The position numbers and the translations under genes were made by a program. The notes under the pieces are model-generated. The model did not search any database. It had not been told where the DNA came from and saw only the letters and a program-made list of their open reading frames with translations. A stretch of 64,000 nt of DNA from Klenkia soli (GTDB taxonomy: Bacteria > Actinomycetota > Actinomycetes > Mycobacteriales > Geodermatophilaceae). Shown in pieces: positions 58,100 to 64,000 of this stretch (its first letter is position 1; each line of letters begins with the position of its first letter). Where the stretch lies: positions 124,001-188,000 of the forward strand of contig NZ_FNIR01000003.1 in the NCBI RefSeq assembly GCF_900103975.1, written 5' to 3'.

Positions 58100-58789
58100 T
58101 CAGGCCGCCGGGGTCGTCACCCCGGAGTCGGTGACCGTTCCCCGGGTGATCTTCAGCCGGCGCTGTGCCCGGCGGGCGACCCACGAGTCGTGGGTGACGA
58201 CGATCAGGGTCAGACCCTGCTCGCGCCACAGCTGCTCGAGCAGCTCGATGATCTCGTCCCGGGTGGCTTCGTCCAGGTTCCCGGTCGGCTCGTCGGCGAG
58301 CAGGACCTTGGGCTTCCGGACCAGTGCCCGGGCGATGGCCACCCGCTGCTGCTGGCCACCGGACAGCTCCAGGGGGAGGTGGGCACTCCGCTCGCCCAGA
58401 CCCACGGACTCCAGGGCCGCGGCTGCCCGCTCGGCCCGCTCCCGGGCGGGGACGCCGAGGGGGACCAGCGCCGTCTCGACGTTCTGCTGGGCGGTCAGCG
58501 TGGGGATCAGGTTGAAGCCCTGGAACACGATGCTGATCTCGCTGGCCCGCAGCTGGGTGAGCCTGGCGTCGGAGACCTTCGCGAGGTCGTCGCTGCCCAG
58601 CAGCACGGAGCCCGACGTGGGCCGGTCCAGGGCCCCGAGCATCTGCAGCAGGGTCGACTTGCCCCCACCGGTCGGGCCCTGGATGGCGACCATCTGGCCG
58701 TCGGGGATCGTCAGGTCGACGTTCTTGAGGGCTTCGACCTTCTTCTTACCGGTGGTGTAGGTCTTGCTGACGTCGGTGAGCGTGTACAC
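58100..58789 (-). CDS. MacB/LolD-type ABC transporter ATPase
   Basis: A 229-residue ATPase with Walker A GPTGGGKST, Q-loop FQGFNLIPTLTAQQNVE, signature LSGGQQQRVAIARAL, Walker B VLLADEPTGNLD and switch VVTHDSWV. The sequence is that of the MacB/LolD/FtsE-like family, which drives extrusion or mechanotransmission rather than import. The GTG at 58789 follows AGGAAGAG. It is encoded 26 bases after its FtsX-type permease gene on the same strand. Confidence 0.92.
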   Translation of the reverse strand: MYTLTDVSKTYTTGKKKVEALKNVDLTIPDGQMVAIQGPTGGGKSTLLQMLGALDRPTSGSVLLGSDDLAKVSDARLTQLRASEISIVFQGFNLIPTLTAQQNVETALVPLGVPARERAERAAAALESVGLGERSAHLPLELSGGQQQRVAIARALVRKPKVLLADEPTGNLDEATRDEIIELLEQLWREQGLTLIVVTHDSWVARRAQRRLKITRGTVTDSGVTTPAA

Positions 58790-58815
58790 GGTGTCTCTTC
58801 CTGTCGAGGGGGAGG

Positions 58816-60324
58816 TCAGTCGATGCTGCGCAGCGCGGCGGCGGGGCGGAGCCGGGAAGCGCGCCAGCCGCCGATGACGCCGGCGAGCAGCCCGCCCGCC
58901 ACGGCGATGCCGACCCCGATGCCGATGAAGCCGAGATCGACGGGGGCGTGCAGCACGGTCTGGACGGTGCTGCTCACTGCCTGGCCGCCCCCGGCGCCAC
59001 CGCCGGGGCCGCCGAACGCGCCGCCGTCGGGAGCACCGGCCCCGGCCGCCGACACGGCGGTCCCGCCGGTGGTGCCGGCCAGGCTGATGCCCGCGGCGTT
59101 GAGCGCGAGGATCGCGCCGAGGCCGAGGACGAGACCAGCGACGCCGCCGATCAGCCCGGTGACCAAGGACTCCACGCCCACCTGGCGGACGATCCGCCCG
59201 TTGCTCCAGCCCAGCGCCTTGAGCGTGCCGAAGTCGCGGGTCCTGCGGGTCACGCCGGAGATGGTGAACAGGACGGCGAGGGCGAAGGCCGCGGCCAGCA
59301 CCGCGATGGAGAGCCACTTCCCGAGGTTCTGCACCAAGGAGGACGCCGAGGACAGCGAACCGGTGACGCTCGAGGCGAGGTCGGCCTGGGTGGTGACCGT
59401 CGCATCGGGCAGGGCCGTGCTGATGGCCGCGGCCGCAGCGGAGACGGTGTCCGCGCTCTCGGCCTGGACGTAGACGTTCGTGACCTGGTCGGTCAGCCCG
59501 GACAGGGTCTGGGCGACGCTGATCGGCAGGTAGACGTCGGACAACGTGGTGGCCGAGTCGTCGCTGGAGAGGATGCCGACCACCTCGACGGGGGTGCCGG
59601 TCAGGGTGATGGTGCTGCCCACGGCGAGGGTCGCGCTGTCGGCGTAGCTCTGCGAGATCAGGGCGACGTCGGCGGTCGCGTCGGCGGTGGTGAAACCGCG
59701 GCCGTCGGCGACGGTCGCACCGGCCAGCGGGCCCAGCGCGGTGGCGCCCGGGGTGATGCCCTCGACGCTGAAGCTGTCGACGTCGAAGTTGCCGCCGCCG
59801 AATCCGCCCCCGCCCTGCCCGTCTGCCTGTCCGTCGGCCTGTCCGTCGGCCTCGCCTCCCGTGGCGCCCCCGGTCGGGGGAGCAGCCTGCGCGGTGCCTG
59901 CGTCCGGCAGCTGGCCGCTGAAGGTCTGGTCGTTCAGCACGAGGGTGGCCGTGGCGTCGGAGACCCCGTCGGCCCCGGTGATGGTCGCCAGCACGTCGCT
60001 GCTCATGGCCGTCGTGCCCCGACCGACGGTCAGCTGGTCGCTGGCGACGGTCGTCGACCCGTCGGTGCCGGTGGTGCCCGCTCCGCTGCCGAAGGAGAAC
60101 TGACCCCGGCCGCCGTCTGCGCCGGGCTGGGCGGCCTGGGTCACGGTGATGTCGGTGCCGACCCCGTAGACGGAGTCCAGGACGTCCGCCTGGGCGTTCT
60201 TGACGCCGGCGGATGCCGCGTTCACGACGAGCACGAGCGCGATGGCCAGCGCCAGACCCACGGCGACGATAACGGTCTGCCGCATCCGCCCCCTGAGCTC
60301 TCGTCGTACGTAGGTCAGCAGCAT
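58816..60324 (-). CDS. FtsX/MacB-type ABC transporter permease
   Basis: A 502-residue protein with one N-terminal helix (TVIVAVGLALAIALVLVVNA), a large periplasmic-type domain with a Gly-rich low-complexity insert containing GQAD repeats (about residues 155-180), and three C-terminal helices of the FtsX core (WLSIAVLAAAFALAVLFTIS; TRDFGTLKALGWSNGRI). It pairs with the ATPase at 58100. The divergent gene encodes an OmpR-type regulator, which may control this transporter. The substrate is unknown. Confidence 0.88.
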   Translation of the reverse strand: MLLTYVRRELRGRMRQTVIVAVGLALAIALVLVVNAASAGVKNAQADVLDSVYGVGTDITVTQAAQPGADGGRGQFSFGSGAGTTGTDGSTTVASDQLTVGRGTTAMSSDVLATITGADGVSDATATLVLNDQTFSGQLPDAGTAQAAPPTGGATGGEADGQADGQADGQGGGGFGGGNFDVDSFSVEGITPGATALGPLAGATVADGRGFTTADATADVALISQSYADSATLAVGSTITLTGTPVEVVGILSSDDSATTLSDVYLPISVAQTLSGLTDQVTNVYVQAESADTVSAAAAAISTALPDATVTTQADLASSVTGSLSSASSLVQNLGKWLSIAVLAAAFALAVLFTISGVTRRTRDFGTLKALGWSNGRIVRQVGVESLVTGLIGGVAGLVLGLGAILALNAAGISLAGTTGGTAVSAAGAGAPDGGAFGGPGGGAGGGQAVSSTVQTVLHAPVDLGFIGIGVGIAVAGGLLAGVIGGWRASRLRPAAALRSID

Positions 60325-60560
60325 GGATCTCCTCGAGACGGCGACCGGCCCCGGGGCCGGTCAGACAGGTGATGCCCCGCGGACCCCTCGGTCGGCGGGC
60401 ACAGAATGGGTCTGCCGCCATCGTCCGGAGGGACATGTGACTGGGCCAAGAGCTGGTCAGCACCGAGCCTGTGAGTCGGCGCCGTCAGGGGACAGGGTGA
60501 TCGCTCCCCGGACAGGAGCAGTCGTCCCGCCGGCGCATGGTGGGCCGGGACCGCGGACCG

Positions 60561-60632
60561 CGTCGAGACGTCCCGGAGACCTCAGTGGGCCCTTGGCCCG
60601 TCCACAGCGGACGCGTAGGACACACGGGCACG
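60561..60632. repeat. 72-bp dispersed repeat, copy 2
   Basis: It aligns without gaps to 37302-37373 with 63 of 72 matches. It lies between the divergent FtsX-type permease gene and the OmpR-family regulator gene, ending 9 bases before the regulator ATG. Confidence 0.85.
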
Positions 60633-60641
60633 GTGATCGGC

Positions 60642-61400
60642 ATGACCGCAATCGCCTCCCGCCCGGCGGAGATGGACCCCATCTCGCGTGACCAGCTGAC
60701 CCGACCGGACGGCAGTCCCCTGCGGGTTCTGGTCGTGGACGACGAGCCCTCCATCCGGGAGCTGCTCGGCCTTGCTCTCCGGTACGAGGGCTGGGACGTC
60801 GCGACCGCCGCCGACGGCGCCGATGCGGTCCGTACGGCCCGGGAGACCCGGCCGGACGCGGTCCTGCTGGACATGATGATGCCGGGGATGGACGGCCTGG
60901 AGGTCCTGCGGCACCTGCGCGCCGATCTCCCGCACATACCGGTGATCTTCCTGACGGCGAAGGACGCCGTGGAGGACCGCATCGCCGGTCTCACCGCCGG
61001 CGGTGACGACTACGTCACCAAGCCCTTCGTCCTGGAGGAGGTGGCGGCCCGGCTGCACGGCCTGGTGCGCCGCACTCTGCGTGGTCCCGACGACGGTCTG
61101 CTCGTCGTCGGGGACCTGGTGCTGGACGAGGAGGCGCACGAGGTCACCCGCGGCGGTGACGCCGTCGTCCTGACCGCAACCGAGTTCAAGTTGCTGCGGT
61201 ACCTGATGAGCAACCCTGGGCGCGTCCTGTCCAAGGCCCTGATCCTCGACCGCGTCTGGCACCACGACTTCGGCGGGCAGGGCAACGTCGCCGAGCTCTA
61301 CATCTCCTACCTGCGCCGAAAGATCGACGCCGGCCGTGCCCCGATGATCCACACGTTGCGCGGCGCCGGGTACGTGCTCAAGCCCAGTCGCTCCTCATGA
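60642..61400 (+). CDS. OmpR/PhoB-family response regulator without an adjacent kinase
   Basis: A 252-residue regulator with receiver motifs VLVVDDEPSIRELLG, phospho-acceptor Asp in VLLDMMMPGMDG, IFLTAKD and DDYVTKPF. The winged-helix output domain reads LTATEFKLLRYLMSNPGRVL and VAELYISYLRRKID, ending LRGAGYVLKP. The closest relatives by eye are TcrA/MprA-type regulators. No histidine kinase gene is adjacent, since the next frame encodes a serine hydrolase-like protein. ATG 60642 or GTG 60633 may be used. Confidence 0.9.
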   Translation: MTAIASRPAEMDPISRDQLTRPDGSPLRVLVVDDEPSIRELLGLALRYEGWDVATAADGADAVRTARETRPDAVLLDMMMPGMDGLEVLRHLRADLPHIPVIFLTAKDAVEDRIAGLTAGGDDYVTKPFVLEEVAARLHGLVRRTLRGPDDGLLVVGDLVLDEEAHEVTRGGDAVVLTATEFKLLRYLMSNPGRVLSKALILDRVWHHDFGGQGNVAELYISYLRRKIDAGRAPMIHTLRGAGYVLKPSRSS

Positions 61401-62326
61401 CCCCGGTGACCCCACCTGCCGCCGTCAGGAGACGCCGTCTCCTCGCCGCCGTGGCCCCATTGCTCGTCCTGGCCGGAGCCATGACGATCCCGGCCCTGGG
61501 AGGAGCGGGGGACTCCCTGGACACCGCAGCCGCAATCGGCGCGTCGACGCCCAGCTCCGGTCCCGGCAGTGCGGTGAGCGTCCAGGACGGTGGGACAACC
61601 GCAGACCCGACCGCTGCAGCGGCCGTCCTGACCGAGGTCGAGGACATCGCCGCCGCCGCGGGAGGGACCATCGAGGTCACCGTCCTGGACGCCGACGGGA
61701 AGGCCCTGCTGTCCTCTGCCGACGCGTCGACGCCGGTGTACACCGCGTCACTGGTGAAGCTGCTGGTGGTGCACCAGATCCTCCTGCAGGCCGAGACCGG
61801 GACCCTGGTCCTCACGTCTGCGGACCTGCAGCTCATGCAGGCGGCGATCGAGGCCTCCGACGACGACGCGATGAACCAGCTGTGGGTCGACTTCGACGGT
61901 GATGCACTGGTCGACTCGGCCGTGGAGACCTTCGGCCTGACCGGGACCGCTCCGCCCGCCGACGCCGGGCAGTGGGGGCAAACCACGACCACCGCGGCCG
62001 ACTACGCGACGGTGCTGGCCACCTACGCCGACACGCTGACCGACGCGGACGGGGACCTGCTCACCGGCTGGCTGCAGTCCACCACCTCCACGGCCGCGGA
62101 CGGGTTCGACCAGGACTTCGGCCTGCTGTCCCTGGATCTCGACCAGGTCGCAGCGAAGCAGGGGTGGATGTGCTGCCTGGACGACACGCGGTGGCTGCAC
62201 TCCACCGGTGTCCTCGCCGACGGCACCGTGCTCGTCCTGCTCGGCACGTTCCCGGAGTCGACCAGCTGGGCCCAGGCGGGAGAGGCGCTCGACGCAGCTG
62301 CAGCCGCCACGATCGGCGGCACCTAA
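61397..62326 (+). CDS. Exported beta-lactamase-fold serine hydrolase-like protein
   Basis: A 309-residue protein with an N-terminal signal (LLAAVAPLLVLAGAMTIPAL) and a class A beta-lactamase-like domain. The active-site Ser-x-x-Lys is at 118-121 (TASLVKLLV), an SDD replaces SDN at 154-156, and the third motif KTG is replaced by HSTG (WLHSTGVLADG). Loss of the usual Lys suggests it is a peptidoglycan-related or regulatory hydrolase rather than an efficient antibiotic lactamase. It overlaps the response regulator by four bases (ATGA), an unusual partner where a kinase gene would be expected. Confidence 0.78.
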   Translation: MTPVTPPAAVRRRRLLAAVAPLLVLAGAMTIPALGGAGDSLDTAAAIGASTPSSGPGSAVSVQDGGTTADPTAAAAVLTEVEDIAAAAGGTIEVTVLDADGKALLSSADASTPVYTASLVKLLVVHQILLQAETGTLVLTSADLQLMQAAIEASDDDAMNQLWVDFDGDALVDSAVETFGLTGTAPPADAGQWGQTTTTAADYATVLATYADTLTDADGDLLTGWLQSTTSTAADGFDQDFGLLSLDLDQVAAKQGWMCCLDDTRWLHSTGVLADGTVLVLLGTFPESTSWAQAGEALDAAAAATIGGT

Positions 62327-62527
62327 TGCCGGACGAGGACGTCCGCGTCCCCTGCGCCGACGTCATCACCTTCCTCCCGCAGGTGTCCGAGCAGCGCTGA
62401 CCATCACCGGCGCGCGGAGGCCGTTGACGAAACAAGGCGACGAAGCCCGTCAGGCAATGCGTTCAGTGCGCTCCTGGCGACGAGTCCGAGATGCGCGGGG
62501 CGACGACGGTGACCCCAGGCTCGGGTG

Positions 62528-63313
62528 TCACCGTCGCTGCCACACGGCCAGGGTCGCCTGCATCGCGTCTTCCATGGTGTCCAGCGTGCCGATCAGCATG
62601 GCGGGGTTGTCCGGTAGTGGTGTCAGACCCAACGTTTGGCACCAGTACGCCGCGATCTTGTTCTGCGTCGCAGTCCATGCCCTTTGCTCGCTTGGGCTCA
62701 GTTCGCGGTCGGGGTCGGCCAGGAACGGTGTGCGATCGCGTGGTGCGGCCTTGGTCAGCATCAGCGTTCCTGCGTCGGGCGCGAGCAACTGCACCGACCT
62801 CGCCGACGCCCAAGCTCCGACACCCCAGCCTCGGACCTGCGGGATGACCTCTGCGACTCGCAGCACCAGAAGGCGGTCAATCCAGTCTTGGTCAGTGAGG
62901 TCGTAGCAGACCTGGGTCAATACGTCGTCGCGGCCGGCGATCGGCTCGACGACGTCCAGGAGGTCTTGAGCGATCGCATCGGCCGCCTCGAGCAGATCGG
63001 AAGTGTCATCCAGGTCCAGACGCCGCATCCACCGGTCCAGCTCCCCGACCACCAGCTTCATGGTGTCCTCGTCGTGGATCGGGTCCGAGCCTCGCCAGCC
63101 GGAACCGTCGGTCGGCAGGTCCTCGCGAACCCCGCCGTCGACGTACCAGGCCGCGTAGATCGACCCCTCCCAGACCTGCCAGCCGAACTCGTCGGCTTCG
63201 CTGCCCTCGCGACTCTCGGCACGCGTGGTCAGAACGAGCTCGAGGAAGTCCGGGCGCCGCCACGGTCGTACACGGTCATCGCCGTCCGGACCGTTGGGCT
63301 GCTGCGTCATCAT
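62528..63313 (-). CDS. Uncharacterised 261-residue acidic protein
   Basis: A soluble protein with many Trp and Asp residues: FLELVLTTRAESREGSEADE, WEGSIYAAWYVDGGVREDLP, MKLVVGELDRWMRRLDLDDT, SDLLEAADAIAQDLLDVVEP and a C-terminal QNKIAAYWCQTLGLTPLPD. No signal peptide, membrane segment or known catalytic motif is seen. ATG 63313 follows GGAAGG; a longer frame to 63526 is rejected. It could be an immunity- or suppressor-like protein, but this is only a guess from composition. The bases between 62327 and 62527 hold no gene. Confidence 0.7.
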   Translation of the reverse strand: MMTQQPNGPDGDDRVRPWRRPDFLELVLTTRAESREGSEADEFGWQVWEGSIYAAWYVDGGVREDLPTDGSGWRGSDPIHDEDTMKLVVGELDRWMRRLDLDDTSDLLEAADAIAQDLLDVVEPIAGRDDVLTQVCYDLTDQDWIDRLLVLRVAEVIPQVRGWGVGAWASARSVQLLAPDAGTLMLTKAAPRDRTPFLADPDRELSPSEQRAWTATQNKIAAYWCQTLGLTPLPDNPAMLIGTLDTMEDAMQATLAVWQRR

Positions 63314-63517
63314 TGGCCTTCCGTCTGCGACACCGCCATCTAACGGCCCCCGACCTCCTGTGCGACATGAGACTGCCTCGCGCCTCAGCCCCAATCGTGT
63401 GGTGTCGATGATGGGCAGCGGCTCGCAGCCGCTGGCACCCACGGCTCTTGACCGCCATCTTCGATCGTTCGTCGCAAATGCGCCGGACACCCGTTGCATG
63501 GCGAACGAGCGCCGGGC

Positions 63518-63565
63518 GCGCAACAACCTGTTGCGCTATTTCCCCACAGCTTGTGGGGGAATAGC
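63518..63565 (-). terminator. Two abutting hairpins in the 63.3-63.6 kb gap
   Basis: 63535-63548 and 63552-63565 form a 14-bp stem with one G-U pair and a 3-base loop. 63518-63525 and 63529-63536 form a perfect 8-bp stem. They share two bases, so both cannot be fully formed together. They follow the stop of the right-edge gene (63649), so termination is the simplest role. The rest of the 335-base gap 63314-63648 shows nothing else. Confidence 0.55.
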
Positions 63566-63648
63566 GGTTCTTGCGCGGACGCCTCAGCACCCCCCGGTTG
63601 GCCTACACCGCGAGCGACCGCTAGCCGCTCACACGCTCATCAGAACAG

Positions 63649-64000
63649 CTAGCTCCGGATGCTGAGCAGAGTGCCGTCGCGGTACGCGGTGGCGTAGATG
63701 AAATGGTCGCCGGCCGCGGTGACCAATCCCGTATCGGGATTGGCGGCATCGGTGGGCGCCAGGTGGAGGTGGGCCAGCTCCAGGAGCGCAGCCCGCATGG
63801 CGGCCAGCGACACCGGCATGTAGAGGCAGACGTTCAGCATCTCGGTGGTGACGACGATGGCGTCCGCCCCGTCCACCGCGAGAACCACCTCCGCGCCGTC
63901 CGGGGTCATCCTCGGAGTCAGTGTCGCCCGTCGCCCGCCGTGTTCGACCGTCGCAGCGAGCGCGCCCAGGTCGACGAACCGGATGAGTTGGATCTCGCCT
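63649..64000 (-). CDS. C-terminal part of an unidentified protein (runs off the right edge)
   Basis: The frame stays open from the right edge to the stop at 63649 (116 codons), with an internal ATG at 63909 that is probably not the start because upstream codons continue in the same style (IQLIRFVDLGALAATVEHGG). The visible part reads VVLAVDGADAIVVTTEMLNV, YMPVSLAAMRAALLELAHLH and DHFIYATAYRDGTLLSIRS. No family is recognised. Confidence 0.6.
   Translation of the reverse strand, partial: GEIQLIRFVDLGALAATVEHGGRRATLTPRMTPDGAEVVLAVDGADAIVVTTEMLNVCLYMPVSLAAMRAALLELAHLHLAPTDAANPDTGLVTAAGDHFIYATAYRDGTLLSIRS

Noticed and set aside
61397-62326. Functional class A beta-lactamase resistance gene
   Set aside because: The KTG motif is replaced by HSTG and no clear Glu166-type loop is seen, so antibiotic resistance cannot be claimed.

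Overview
The window is 64 kb of very GC-rich DNA (roughly 70% by eye). It has dense operons, many GTG starts, 1-4 base gene overlaps, actinobacterial lipoprotein signals and mycofactocin-linked enzymes. This points to a free-living soil or rock actinomycete, possibly near Geodermatophilaceae; that placement is inference from style and content, not from a marker gene. No rRNA, tRNA, CRISPR array or complete insertion sequence was found.

Layout. (1) 0.2-3.5 kb: an HpaB-type flavin-dependent aromatic hydroxylase and its flavin reductase, divergent from an IclR regulator. The matching lower pathway (hydroxyquinol 1,2-dioxygenase and maleylacetate reductase) lies at 11.3-13.2 kb. (2) 3.5-8.3 kb: an accessory island with an excisionase-like protein, a tyrosine integrase, an HNH-like zinc protein and an ApeA-like HEPN protein, which looks like a small mobile defence cargo. 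(3) 8.5-11.1 kb: a HupE/UreJ plus DUF3500 lipoprotein pair whose paralogous pair recurs at 32.4-35.1 kb. (4) 13.2-21.5 kb: a xylose-type ABC sugar/polyol importer with dehydrogenases, a cupin and a LacI repressor; three LacI-type operators lie in the divergent promoter. (5) 21.7-37 kb: a redox/metal region with two heme-FAD transmembrane reductase operons, an FMN-binding protein with its ApbE flavin transferase, DedA, VanZ, two NarL-type two-component systems and the second DUF3500-HupE pair. Five copies of an 18-bp dyad (CTAC-W-GC, 4-bp spacer, GC-R-GTAG) precede the operons of this group, including the distant 11-kb copy, so they probably form one regulon. (6) 37.7-57 kb: orphan mftD, a second LacI gene, a ribose/Lsr-type ABC importer, a TIM-barrel plus DUF993 pair, and a nine-gene operon running from a mycofactocin-type NDMA-dependent alcohol dehydrogenase through aldehyde dehydrogenase, CoA-transferase, acyl-CoA dehydrogenase, SDR, MaoC hydratase and glycerate kinase to EtfBA. 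Shared 12-bp LacI-type sites link these units. (7) 58-64 kb: a MacB/FtsX-type ABC transporter, an OmpR-family regulator with a beta-lactamase-fold protein, and uncharacterised genes.

The main points are the shared dyad tying the duplicated redox/metal modules together, the HNH plus ApeA-like island, and the mycofactocin-dependent catabolic locus. Motif identities come from reading the sequence; no database or structure search was run. Most start codons were chosen from ribosome binding sites and overlaps.
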